NCBI RefSeq assembly: GCF_005484965.1
Contig: NZ_CP034036.1
Coordinates: forward strand, 4,464,001-4,528,000
Source: Brenneria nigrifluens DSM 30175 = ATCC 13028
Lineage (GTDB): Bacteria > Pseudomonadota > Gammaproteobacteria > Enterobacterales > Enterobacteriaceae
Direction of reading: 5' to 3'
DNA length: 64,000 bases
Position numbers and translations under genes: made by a program. Below are positions 25,822 through 36,557 of the stretch, piece by piece (position 1 is the stretch's first letter; each line of letters opens with the position of its first letter). A model generated the notes under the pieces. It was not told the DNA's origin, made no database searches, and saw only the letters and a program-made list of their open reading frames with translations.

Positions 25822-25871
25822 GCCCTTCGGGCCGTCGCTACGCGACGTACAAAATCGTTCCCGACGATTTT
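25822..25871. repeat. Multi-hairpin repeat, copy B (23S-5S spacer)
   Basis: GCCCTTCGGGC (25822-25832), GTCGC/GCGAC (25834-25846) and AAAATCGT/ACGATTTT around TCCCG (about 25850-25871). Order, loops and spacing match copy A while stem bases differ in a compensating way. The 23S-5S spacer (25797-25997, 201 bases) is about twice the length of the E. coli one. It contains two more small hairpins (near 25893-25904 and 25982-25994). Confidence 0.65.
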
Positions 25872-26225
25872 GTCTGTTCCCTTTTCAGGCCAGCGCTCCG
25901 CGCTGTTTGATGTCCGCGTTATACGCAAACATTTTAATCTTCAATCCGTCAACAAGCTGATTATTGTGAGTCACTCTCAAAACACCTTCGGTGTTGTAAG
26001 GTTAAGCCTCTCGGGTCATTAGTACCGGTCAGCTCAACGCATCGCTGCGCTTACACACCCGGCCTATCTACGTCGTCGTCTTCAACGGCCCTTCAGGGGA
26101 CTCGAAGTCCCAGGGAAGACTCATCTCGAGGCAAGTTTCCCGCTTAGATGCTTTCAGCGGTTATCTCTTCCGCACTTAGCTACCGGGCAATGCAATTGGC
26201 ATCACAACCCGTACACCAGTGGTGC

Positions 26226-26257
<32 letters not shown>

Positions 26258-26334
26258 CCCTCTCAATCTTCCAACGCCCACGGCAGATAGGGACCGAACT
26301 GTCTCACGACGTTCTAAACCCAGCTCGCGTACCA

Positions 26335-26368
<34 letters not shown>

Positions 26369-26369
26369 A

Positions 26370-26412
<43 letters not shown>

Positions 26413-26441
26413 ACCGCCGTCGATATGAACTCTTGGGCGGT

Positions 26442-26497
<56 letters not shown>

Positions 26498-26919
26498 AGA
26501 ACCACCGGATCACTAAGACCTGCTTTCGCACCTGCTCGAGCCGTCACTCTCGCAGTCAAGCTAGCTTATGCCTTTGCACTAACCTCCTGATGTCCGACCA
26601 GGATTAGCTAACCTTCGTGCTCCTCCGTTACGCTTTGGGAGGAGACCGCCCCAGTCAAACTACCCACCAGACACTGTCCGCAACCCGGATTACGGGCCCA
26701 CGTTAGAACATCAAACATCAAAGGGTGGTATTTCAAGGTCGGCTCCACGCAGACTGGCGTCCACGCTTCACAGCCTCCCACCTATCCTACACATCAAGGC
26801 TCAAGGTTCAGTGTCAAGCTATAGTAAAGGTTCACGGGGTCTTTCCGTCTTGCCGCGGGTACACTGCATCTTCACAGCGAGTTCAATTTCACTGAGTCTC
26901 GGGTGGAGACAGCCTGGCC

Positions 26920-27017
<98 letters not shown>

Positions 27018-27723
27018 CAAGAGCTTCGCCCTAAGGCTGACCCCATCAATTAACCTTCCGGCACCGGGCAGGCGTCACACCGTATACGTCCACTTTCGTG
27101 TTTGCACAGTGCTGTGTTTTTATTAAACAGTTGCAGCCAGCTGGTATCTGCGACTGGTCTCAGCTCCATCCGCAAGGGACTTCACCAAATCCAGCGTGCC
27201 TTCTCCCGAAGTTACGGCACCATTTTGCCTAGTTCCTTCACCCGAGTTCTCTCAAGCGCCTGAGTATTCTCTACCTGACCACCTGTGTCGGTTTGGGGTA
27301 CGATTGACTGTTACCTGGTGCTTAGAGGCTTTTCCTGGAAGCGTAGCATCGGTTACTTCGTCACCGTAGTGACTCGTCGTCACGCCTCAGTGTTAACGGT
27401 GTTCCGGATTTTCCAAAAACACCCACCTTCACGCTTAAACCGGGACTACCGTCGCCCGGCCAACCTAGCTTTCTCCGTCCCCCCTTCGCAGTAACAACCA
27501 GTACGGGAATATTAACCCGTTTCCCATCGACTACGCCTTTCGGCCTCGCCTTAGGGGTCGACTCACCCTGCCCCGATTAACGTTGGACAGGAACCCTTGG
27601 TCTTCCGGCGTGCGGGTTTTTCACCCGCATTATCGTTACTTATGTCAGCATTCGCACTTCTGATACCTCCAGCAGCCCTCACAGGCCACCTTCTACGGCT
27701 TACAGAACGCTCCCCTACCCAAC

Positions 27724-27836
27724 GAACGTATCCTTAAAACGCCTTGCCGTCTGTCAGCGCTCAGGCCGACTCAACGTTTTTGTGGCTTGAACGTGCCGGC
27801 TTCGCCGTCACGTTAAGCGTTTTAAGTGATACGTTC
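27724..27836 (-). other. 23S rRNA intervening sequence in helix 45
   Basis: 113 bases stand where E. coli has about 14. The ends are an inverted repeat: GAACGTATCCTTAAAACGC pairs with GCGTTTTAAGTGATACGTTC, with a single bulge. The flanks (CTACCCAAC and GCTGCCGCAG, plus strand) are standard 23S sequence around E. coli position 1170. Length and placement match the known helix-45 inserts of Salmonella, Proteus and relatives. Confidence 0.88.
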
Positions 27837-27917
27837 GCTGCCGCAGCTTCGGTGCATGGTTTAGCCCCGTTACATCTTCCGCGCAGGCCGACTCGACCAG
27901 TGAGCTATTACGCTTTC

Positions 27918-27949
<32 letters not shown>

Positions 27950-27996
27950 TGGCTGTCTGGGCCTTCCCACATCGTTTCCCACTTAACCATGACTTT

Positions 27997-28029
<33 letters not shown>

Positions 28030-28450
28030 CTTCACGACGGACGTTAGCACCCGCCGTGTGTCTCCCGTGATTACATTCTACGGTATTCGCAGTTTGCATC
28101 GAGTTGGTAAGTCGGGATGACCCCCTAGTCGAAACAGTGCTCTACCCCCGCAGATGAGTTCACGAGGCGCTACCTAAATAGCTTTCGGGGAGAACCAGCT
28201 ATCTCCCGGTTTGATTGGCCTTTCACCCCCAGCCACAAGTCATCCGCTAATTTTTCAACATTAGTCGGTTCGGTCCTCCAGTTAGTGTTACCCAACCTTC
28301 AACCTGCCCATGGCTAGATCACCGGGTTTCGGGTCTATACCCTGCAACTTGACGCCCAGTTAAGACTCGGTTTCCCTACGGCTCCCCTATGCGGTTAACC
28401 TTGCTACAGAATATAAGTCGCTGACCCATTATACAAAAGGTACGCAGTCA

Positions 28451-28568
28451 CCCCACCCCAAAACACTCGCTGCTTGTTTTGTGTGTTGCTCATCGCAAAA
28501 AACGCGATGACAACCGTCACCTCGACATCCGCATCGCCTTTCGGCCCGGAAGTGTTTTGGTGGTGGGG
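28451..28568 (-). other. 23S rRNA intervening sequence in helix 25
   Basis: 118 bases replace the roughly 14-base E. coli hairpin tip near position 545. The ends CCCCACCCCAAAACACT and AGTGTTTTGGTGGTGGGG form a long stem with one bulge. An internal hairpin TCATCGC/GCGATGA is visible. The flanks (GTACGCAGTCA and CTCCCACTGCTTGTACG, plus strand) are standard 23S sequence. Confidence 0.88.
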
Positions 28569-29220
28569 CTCCCACTGCTTGTACGTACACGGTTTCAGGT
28601 TCTGTTTCACTCCCCTCGCCGGGGTTCTTTTCGCCTTTCCCTCACGGTACTGGTTCACTATCGGTCAGTCAGGAGTATTTAGCCTTGGAGGATGGTCCCC
28701 CCATCTTCAGACAGGATATCTCGTGTCCCGCCCTACTCATCGAACTCACAGCATGTGCATCTTCGTGTACGGGACTATCACCCTTTGTTGCGCGACTTTC
28801 CAGACGCTTCCACTGACACACAAACTGATGATGGTTCTGGGCTCCTCCCCGTTCGCTCGCCGCTACTGGGGGAATCTCGGTTGATTTCTTTTCCTCGGGG
28901 TACTGAGATGTTTCAGTTCCCCCGGTTCGCCTTTCATGGCTATGTATTCACCATGAAATAGTGCAACGTATTGCACTGGGTTTCCCCATTCGGGTATCGT
29001 CGGGTGTAACGGTTCATATCACCTTGCCGACGCTTTTCGCAGATTAGCACGCCCTTCATCGCCTCTGACTGCCTAGGCATCCACCGTGTACGCTTAGTCG
29101 CTTAACCTCACAACCCGAAAGTGTCTCGGATTGCAATTTTTGAGAGACTCTGACACAACAAAATCATTACCCTCGCGGATAATGTTCAGCTGCGTCGTTT
29201 CAATTTTCAGCTTGTTCCAG

Positions 29221-29236
29221 ATTGTTAAAGAGCAAT
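29221..29236 (-). promoter_or_regulatory. boxA antitermination element in the 16S-23S spacer
   Basis: The minus strand reads ATTGCTCTTTAACAAT, matching the rrn boxA core GCTCTTTAACAAT bound by NusB-S10. It lies between tRNA-Glu and 23S, as in E. coli. Apart from it and tRNA-Glu, I see nothing else defined in the 29108-29602 spacer. Confidence 0.85.
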
Positions 29237-29306
29237 ATCGTAAACACGACTCGTTAAAGTCATCTTTACGATATTCGGTGATAATGTCTTTCACTCATTA
29301 TCAGGA

Positions 29307-29382
29307 TGGCGTCCCCAAGGGGATTCGAACCCCTGTTACAGCCGTGAAAGGGCAGTGTCCTAGGCCTCTAGACGATGGGGAC
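29307..29382 (-). tRNA. gltT: tRNA-Glu (anticodon UUC)
   Basis: 76 bases including encoded CCA, from GTCCCCATCGTCTAGAGG (5' at 29382) to CCTTGGGGACGCCA. The anticodon loop CTTTCAC contains TTC, and GGTTCGAATCC gives the T arm. It is the only tRNA of the 16S-23S spacer, as in E. coli rrnB, C, E and G. The gltT symbol is by analogy. Confidence 0.97.
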
Positions 29383-29602
29383 ACAAAAATTGTCCGCAAC
29401 GCTCGCGTTGCTATTTTTGTGTAAAGGCGAGATTTTTCCAGAAAAATCGAGCGCCATTGTGTTTTGTCACTGCACTGGACAGTCACACACCCCACGGCAC
29501 TTCAGGATACGTCCGCAACCTTCTACCGCAGGTTACCTTGCTCATTGTTTTCATCAGACAATCTGTTGTGGACACTGCACCTTCCAATATCTCACTTCAG
29601 TT

Positions 29603-31144
<1,542 letters not shown>

Positions 31145-31290
31145 AAGATTTGTTTGATTCGCTAAGTTAATAGCATGCTCAAAGAATTTATAACTGTTTA
31201 TTCGTAATGAATTTACTGTCAGTCACTCTTCAAGACTTTTTATATCGTTTGCGGATATCGTCTTGTGAGTGCCCACACAGATTGTCTGAT

Positions 31291-31306
31291 TAAATTGTTA
31301 AAGAGC
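31291..31306 (-). promoter_or_regulatory. boxA antitermination element in the rrn leader
   Basis: The minus strand reads GCTCTTTAACAATTTA, the canonical leader boxA. It lies between P2 and the 16S 5' end and loads the Nus antitermination complex. Confidence 0.9.
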
Positions 31307-31338
31307 AGTGCCACGTTACGCCGTGGCGCGGGCCGCAT

Positions 31339-31366
31339 ATGTTATGCAATTCCGCTGTGAAGTCAA
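31339..31366 (-). promoter_or_regulatory. rRNA promoter P2
   Basis: On the minus strand TTGACT (31366-31361) and TAACAT (31344-31339) are separated by 16 bases. The layout is that of E. coli rrn P2, about 35 bases before boxA. Confidence 0.85.
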
Positions 31367-31435
31367 GTGATTATTGCCTGGCTTCCTACCGTCATCACAA
31401 CCGCGTTGCCGCCGTTGCCCTGTCAGTGGAGGCGC

Positions 31436-31463
31436 ATTATAGGGCGTTCTGCGCAGGCCGCAA
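31436..31463 (-). promoter_or_regulatory. rRNA promoter P1
   Basis: On the minus strand TTGCGG (31463-31458), a 16-base spacer and TATAAT (31441-31436) are followed by the GC-rich discriminator GCGCCTCCACTGACA, nearly that of E. coli rrn P1. It is expected to be regulated by ppGpp, DksA and Fis; the Fis gene is in this window. Confidence 0.9.
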
Positions 31464-31580
31464 CAGGTATTTCGCATAAAAATGGTCGATTGCTGCATTC
31501 CACAGCAAAACCCGGCCTTATACCCTTTTTTACACAAAGTTATCCACAGAGCGGGATATGATCAAAATTTGACGAGCATC

Positions 31581-31602
31581 ACGCAAACGTTTTCGCTACA
31601 AT
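31581..31602 (+). promoter_or_regulatory. PurR operator overlapping the purHD promoter
   Basis: ACGCAAACGTTTTCGCT (31581-31597) fits the PurR consensus ACGCAAACGTTTTCNT. It abuts a -10-like TACAAT (31597-31602). The -35 is weak; a TTGACG at 31569 is too far for standard spacing. PurR with hypoxanthine or guanine should repress purHD. Confidence 0.85.
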
Positions 31603-31737
31603 TCTCCCGCGTTAAAACCAGCGTATTTCTGTGAACGCTAACTGAATATTTCTCTTTATCTCGCCATCATGCGTCATAAAAGACGATATTCACGTACCGC
31701 TCTTCAATGATTATCAAATCCAAGGGATAACATCATC

Positions 31738-33327
31738 ATGCAACAACGTCGTCCTATCCGCCGCGCTTTGCTCAGCGTTTCTGACAAAGCGGGTATTGTC
31801 GAATTTGCTCAGGCTCTGTCCCAACGTGGCGTTGAGCTTCTTTCAACCGGCGGAACCGCCCGTTTGCTGGCCGATGCCGGCTTGGCGGTCACCGAGGTAT
31901 CGGACTACACCGGCTTCCCGGAAATGATGGACGGACGCGTTAAAACCCTGCACCCCAAAGTCCATGGCGGCATTCTCGGCCGACGCGGCCAGGATGACGC
32001 CGTTATGGCCCAACACGATATCCAGCCGATCGATATGGTTGTGGTGAATCTCTATCCCTTCGCCCAGACCGTCGCCCGTGAAAACTGCACGCTGGAAGAC
32101 GCCATCGAAAATATCGATATCGGCGGGCCTACCATGGTGCGCTCCGCGGCCAAAAACCATAAAGACGTCGCCATCGTGGTCAAGAGCGGCGACTACGAGA
32201 GCATTATTAGTGAAATCGACGCCAACGGCGGTTCGCTGACTTACGAAACCCGTTTCGATCTGGCTATCAAGGCATTTGAGCACACCGCGGCCTATGACAG
32301 CATGATTGCCAACTACTTTGGTTCGCTGGTGCCGCCGTATTATGGCGAAACGGATAAACCGTCAGGCCGTTTCCCGCGCACGCTGAATCTGAACTACGTT
32401 AAAAAACAGGATATGCGCTACGGTGAAAACAGCCACCAGCAGGCGGCTTTCTACATAGAAGAAAACGTAACGGAAGCGTCCGTCGCCACTTCGCGGCAAT
32501 TACAAGGCAAAGCGCTGTCTTATAACAATATCGCCGACACCGACGCCGCGCTGGAGTGTGTAAAAGAGTTCACCGAAGCCACCTGCGTCATCGTCAAACA
32601 TGCCAACCCCTGCGGCGTGGCGATTGGCGACTCGATTCTCGACGCCTATGAGCGCGCCTACCAAACCGACCCGACCTCTGCTTTCGGCGGCATCATCGCT
32701 TTCAACCGCGAGCTGGACGAAGAGACGGCACAGGCGATCGTCAGCCGTCAGTTTGTCGAGGTGATTATTGCGCCATCCGTCAGCGACGCCGCGTTAAAAG
32801 TTACCGCGGCCAAACAAAACGTGCGTGTTCTGATCAGCGGCGCATGGCAACAACGCGTTCCCGGTTTGGACTTTAAGCGCGTAAACGGCGGTCTGTTGGT
32901 ACAGGAGCGCGATCTGGGCATGGTCGATGCATCGCAACTGCGCGTGGTGACCGAGCGTCAGCCCAACGAACAGGAACTGCGCGATGCGCTGTTCTGCTGG
33001 AAGGTGGCCAAGTTCGTAAAATCCAACGCCATTGTCTACGCCCGCGACAATATGACCATCGGCATCGGCGCCGGCCAGATGAGCCGCGTCTACTCCGCCA
33101 AAATTGCCGGTATCAAGGCCGCTGACGAAGGGCTGGAGGTCAAAGGTTCAGCCATGGCGTCCGACGCATTCTTCCCCTTCCGCGACGGCATTGACGCCGC
33201 GGCGGCCGTAGGCATTACCTGCGTGATCCAACCGGGCGGATCTATCCGTGACGATGAAGTCATTGCCGCCGCCAACGAACACGGCATCGCGATGATCTTT
33301 ACCGATATGCGCCACTTCCGCCATTAA
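31738..33327 (+). CDS. purH: Bifunctional AICAR transformylase/IMP cyclohydrolase
   Basis: Last two steps of purine synthesis: formylation of AICAR with 10-formyl-THF, then ring closure to IMP. The 529-residue product equals E. coli PurH. The N-terminal IMP cyclohydrolase domain (ALLSVSDKAGIVEFAQAL, STGGTARLL, MMDGRVKTLHPKVHGG) is followed by the transformylase domain with VIVKHANPCGVA (catalytic Lys-His). A PurR site precedes it, and purD follows after 17 bases. Confidence 0.97.
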   Translation: MQQRRPIRRALLSVSDKAGIVEFAQALSQRGVELLSTGGTARLLADAGLAVTEVSDYTGFPEMMDGRVKTLHPKVHGGILGRRGQDDAVMAQHDIQPIDMVVVNLYPFAQTVARENCTLEDAIENIDIGGPTMVRSAAKNHKDVAIVVKSGDYESIISEIDANGGSLTYETRFDLAIKAFEHTAAYDSMIANYFGSLVPPYYGETDKPSGRFPRTLNLNYVKKQDMRYGENSHQQAAFYIEENVTEASVATSRQLQGKALSYNNIADTDAALECVKEFTEATCVIVKHANPCGVAIGDSILDAYERAYQTDPTSAFGGIIAFNRELDEETAQAIVSRQFVEVIIAPSVSDAALKVTAAKQNVRVLISGAWQQRVPGLDFKRVNGGLLVQERDLGMVDASQLRVVTERQPNEQELRDALFCWKVAKFVKSNAIVYARDNMTIGIGAGQMSRVYSAKIAGIKAADEGLEVKGSAMASDAFFPFRDGIDAAAAVGITCVIQPGGSIRDDEVIAAANEHGIAMIFTDMRHFRH

Positions 33328-33344
33328 TCCAGGAACCGACCGAG

Positions 33345-34631
33345 ATGAATATTTTAATTATTGGCAATGGCGGGCGCGAACATGCGCTGGCCTGGAAAGC
33401 CGCCCAGTCTCCGCTGACGGACCGCGTCTATGTGGCGCCGGGTAACGCGGGAAGCGCACTGGAGCCGACGCTGACAAACGTCGATATCGCGGCAACCGAT
33501 ATACCGGGGTTAGTCGCTTTCGCCCAGGAAAACCACATCGGCCTGACCATCGTCGGACCGGAAGCGCCGCTGGTGATTGGCGTGGTCGATGCCTTTCGCG
33601 CCGCGGGACTGACGATTTTCGGCCCGACGCAGGCAGCGGCGCAGCTGGAAGGTTCCAAAGCCTTTACCAAGGACTTCCTTGCCCGGCACAATATTCCGAC
33701 GGCTGAATATCAGAACTTTACCGAAGTTGAGCCGGCTTTGGCGTACGTGCGTGCGCAGGGCGCGCCAATCGTTATCAAAGCGGACGGGCTGGCGGCGGGC
33801 AAAGGCGTCATCGTCGCCATGACGCTGCAGGAAGCGGAAGACGCCATCCAGGATATGCTGGCGGGCAACGCATTTGGCGATGCGGGGCACCGTATCGTGG
33901 TGGAAGAGTTCCTGGACGGTGAGGAAGCCAGCTTTATCGTCATGGTGGATGGGAAAAATGTGCTGCCGATGGCCACCAGCCAGGACCACAAGCGCGTAGG
34001 CGACCAGGATACCGGCCCGAATACCGGCGGTATGGGAGCCTACTCCCCCGCCCCGGTGGTAACCGATGAGATCCACCAGCGCATCATGGAGCGGGTGATT
34101 TGGCCGACGGTCAACGGCATGGCCGCCGAGGGCAATGTCTATACCGGTTTTCTGTACGCCGGACTGATGATTGCCGCCGATGGTCAACCCAAGGTGATTG
34201 AATTCAACTGCCGCTTTGGCGATCCGGAAACCCAGCCGATTATGCTGCGTCTGCGTTCCGACCTGGTTGAGCTATGTCTGGCGGCCTGCGACGGTAAACT
34301 GAACGAGCAGGATTCGCTATGGGATGAGCGACCTGCCCTTGGCGTGGTGCTGGCCGCGGGCGGATATCCGGCCGATTACCACACCGGCGATGTTATTTCC
34401 GGTCTGCCCCGGCAGGATGCCGGAGACGGTAAAGTGTTTCACGCCGGCACCAAAATGGACGGCGAGAATGTCGTTACCAACGGCGGGCGCGTATTGTGCG
34501 TAACGGCATTAGGCAATACGGTGGCGGAGGCCCAGAAACGAGCGTATGAACTGGCGGCGGACATTCAATGGCAAGGGTGTTTTTATCGCCAAGATATCGG
34601 CTATCGCGCCATTGAGCGGGAACAAGCCTGA
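33345..34631 (+). CDS. purD: Phosphoribosylamine-glycine ligase (GAR synthetase)
   Basis: ATP-grasp ligase joining phosphoribosylamine and glycine, the second step of purine synthesis. The 428-residue product (E. coli 429) shows MNILIIGNGGREHALAWK at the N-terminus, VIKADGLAAGKGVIVA for ATP binding, the PurD signature FNCRFGDPETQ, and the C-terminal domain. Second gene of purHD, followed by a terminator. Confidence 0.97.
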   Translation: MNILIIGNGGREHALAWKAAQSPLTDRVYVAPGNAGSALEPTLTNVDIAATDIPGLVAFAQENHIGLTIVGPEAPLVIGVVDAFRAAGLTIFGPTQAAAQLEGSKAFTKDFLARHNIPTAEYQNFTEVEPALAYVRAQGAPIVIKADGLAAGKGVIVAMTLQEAEDAIQDMLAGNAFGDAGHRIVVEEFLDGEEASFIVMVDGKNVLPMATSQDHKRVGDQDTGPNTGGMGAYSPAPVVTDEIHQRIMERVIWPTVNGMAAEGNVYTGFLYAGLMIAADGQPKVIEFNCRFGDPETQPIMLRLRSDLVELCLAACDGKLNEQDSLWDERPALGVVLAAGGYPADYHTGDVISGLPRQDAGDGKVFHAGTKMDGENVVTNGGRVLCVTALGNTVAEAQKRAYELAADIQWQGCFYRQDIGYRAIEREQA

Positions 34632-34642
34632 GAACCGTGCGG

Positions 34643-34664
34643 CCCGGAGCAATCCGGGGTTTTT
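34643..34664 (+). terminator. Rho-independent terminator of purHD
   Basis: CCCGGA (34643-34648) and TCCGGG (34653-34658) pair across a GCAA tetraloop and are followed by GTTTTT. It lies 12 bases after the purD stop. Confidence 0.85.
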
Positions 34665-34725
34665 ATGCTGCGCGAAACGATGGATTAGCCGCGCGGCCGT
34701 TATCGCGCCTCGACCCGGTGGCGGA

Positions 34726-35415
34726 TTACAGCCTACCGGCCTCCGCTTCCCAACGGCAGAAATTCCCCTGGTCCGCCAGTAACAGCTGCGTGCCTTCCGG
34801 CGCCTCCAGCCACGCAACGCTGACCAATGGCTGTTTCTGCTTGTCAATCCATCCCTGTGAGGCCGAGTCAAAGTCGGGGCGGGTTTGCTGCCCATCGCAG
34901 GTGACCACCCGACCGTTCTGCCAGGTTCCCTGTTTCAGTACCACCTTACCGGCCTGAAGCACCTCGCTGAGCTCCAGCAGGCGTTTGGCATCCCACTGAT
35001 AGAGCGCCAGTTCGTCATCGGAGATTGACTCTCGCCTTTGCGCCAGCTGCCGTTGCATAAAGCTGACCGTTCCATCTTGCGCAAAACGTATCTCGGCGTC
35101 GTCTTTCTGTAATTCCAGCATTCTTTTGATTTCCCGTATCTTGTCCTGCTGATACAGGTAGCGGGTGACTACCGTGTTATCGCCCTGCAGCGGGTTATAC
35201 ACCACAATCAGCCGGGTGGTGTTGTGCTGGGCGTCATCTTTACGCCACAGGCGAACCACGCCGCGATCGGAAAGATAACCGCTGGCGAAGACCGGCGGAG
35301 ACGGGGTATGGCTGCCACAGGCGACGAGCAGCGCCAGCGCGGCGCTAATGCCCAACCAACGCAGTAAAAGCAAAAGGGGCGAAAACGCCCCCCTGCTTGA
35401 ACTCTTAACCGGCAT
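34726..35415 (-). CDS. yjaH: DUF1481 lipoprotein YjaH
   Basis: Protein of unknown function, about 229 residues as drawn. A hydrophobic leader ends in a lipobox LLVACGS, so it is a likely lipoprotein; E. coli YjaH follows hupA in the same way. As drawn, the ATG is three bases past the hupA stop. However, a terminator-like hairpin (35376-35391) falls inside codons 8-13. A TTG at 35373 would give a shorter, well-formed lipoprotein signal (LLLRWLGISAALALLVAC) and may be the real start. It is convergent with purD. Confidence 0.8.
   Translation of the reverse strand: MPVKSSSRGAFSPLLLLLRWLGISAALALLVACGSHTPSPPVFASGYLSDRGVVRLWRKDDAQHNTTRLIVVYNPLQGDNTVVTRYLYQQDKIREIKRMLELQKDDAEIRFAQDGTVSFMQRQLAQRRESISDDELALYQWDAKRLLELSEVLQAGKVVLKQGTWQNGRVVTCDGQQTRPDFDSASQGWIDKQKQPLVSVAWLEAPEGTQLLLADQGNFCRWEAEAGRL
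35370..35391 (-). terminator. Rho-independent terminator of hupA, inside the 5' end of yjaH
   Basis: On the minus strand GGGGCG (35391-35386), loop TTTT, CGCCCC (35381-35376), then TTTTGCTTTTA. It lies 28 bases beyond the hupA stop and overlaps the first codons of yjaH as drawn. Confidence 0.75.
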
Positions 35416-35418
35416 GGC

Positions 35419-35691
35419 TTATTTAACAGCGTCTTTCAGCGCCTTGCCAGAAACAAACGCTGGCACGTTGGCTGCAGCAATTTTGATTTCTTTACCAGTT
35501 TGTGGATTGCGGCCAGTGCGCTCGTTACGATGGTTTACCTTAAACGTACCAAAACCAACCAATTGTACTGCATCACCTTCTTTCAGAGACTCAGTAATCG
35601 CCGCCAGAGTTGATTCAAGTGCCGCTTTCGCCTGTACTTTGGAAAGATCAGCTTTGTCCGCAATTACATCAATCAGTTGAGTCTTATTCAT
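35419..35691 (-). CDS. hupA: DNA-binding protein HU-alpha
   Basis: Histone-like nucleoid protein that bends and constrains DNA as an HU-alpha homodimer or HU-alpha/beta heterodimer. The 90-residue product begins MNKTQLIDVIADKADLSKVQ. It has the DNA-binding arm region FGTFKVNHRNERTGRNPQTG and the IAAANVPAFVSGKALKDAVK ending, matching E. coli HupA. yjaG lies upstream on the same strand and yjaH directly downstream. Confidence 0.98.
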   Translation of the reverse strand: MNKTQLIDVIADKADLSKVQAKAALESTLAAITESLKEGDAVQLVGFGTFKVNHRNERTGRNPQTGKEIKIAAANVPAFVSGKALKDAVK

Positions 35692-35878
35692 AAGTTATCC
35701 TTACAGTGTGTTTATCGCTTGCTAAGCATCGAGTGCGACGGATATGCCATAACAGCACTCTCCTGCATATACGCACCGACAGCCACTTTTATTACGCCCC
35801 CCAAATGTAGACCAGACAGGGTGCGGATGTGAAGCCTTAAGACAGGCCATTTCAGGCCTTAAATCACGTTTTATTGCG

Positions 35879-36469
35879 TTATTGCTGTAAATTTATACCA
35901 ATATTACTGCTTCCGGCCTCTCGCAGGTCAGCGCGGAGCCCTTTAATCAGCTCGATATCACGCTCTTCGCAGGCGGCCAACAGGCGGAAAATCTCCCATT
36001 GGATATCCCACTCGTCTTCAATTGCCGGCAGAACCTTGAGCTCGTCATCGGTCATTTCTCTACCGGCCTGCGTCATTTCGAGCATGGCGACCGTGCGGAT
36101 AGACGCCTCGCTGATGGCAATCGCATGTTCCAGCGTTTCGCCGCTAAGGCGGGAATGGATCAGCTCGCCCAGGGCGATAGAGGCGTCAATCGCCGGGTAG
36201 ACACCATAAATATCATAGTCATCAGCCGCAGGAATTGCCTCTTCTAATTTTTCCAACTGGCTGTCGAAATTGACTTTCGCGTCTTTGACCACCAGCGTTT
36301 CCCAAACCAGATCGAGAATACGGCGATAAACCATAGCGTCGCCAAACCCGGTTTGCTGACAAAACTCATGATAATTCGGGTACATACGTTCGCAAAGGCA
36401 TGCCATAAAGGTGACATGCTGCCAGCTTCCGAGCTTTTCCAAACGCAAATGAATCGGGTTACGTAACAT
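35879..36469 (-). CDS. yjaG: DUF416 protein YjaG
   Basis: Conserved protein of unknown function, 196 residues as in E. coli YjaG. It begins MLRNPIHLRLEKLGSWQHVTFMACLCERMYPNY. It is mostly helical and rich in acidic residues, with no catalytic motif that I can name. It is in the conserved run hemE-nfi-yjaG-hupA, 88 bases downstream of nfi. Confidence 0.93.
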   Translation of the reverse strand: MLRNPIHLRLEKLGSWQHVTFMACLCERMYPNYHEFCQQTGFGDAMVYRRILDLVWETLVVKDAKVNFDSQLEKLEEAIPAADDYDIYGVYPAIDASIALGELIHSRLSGETLEHAIAISEASIRTVAMLEMTQAGREMTDDELKVLPAIEDEWDIQWEIFRLLAACEERDIELIKGLRADLREAGSSNIGINLQQ

Positions 36470-36557
36470 CTGTTATTTTATGCTCATGTAGAGGCAATGG
36501 GCGGCAGTGTACCTGAAATTATCACCGCGCCCTATGCCTGTATTCTTAAAATTTTGC

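Noticed and set aside
25325..25910. Open frames over the argD end, 5S gene and hairpin repeats
   Set aside because: They run through argD in another frame and through the 5S rRNA; the structure is explained by RNA features.
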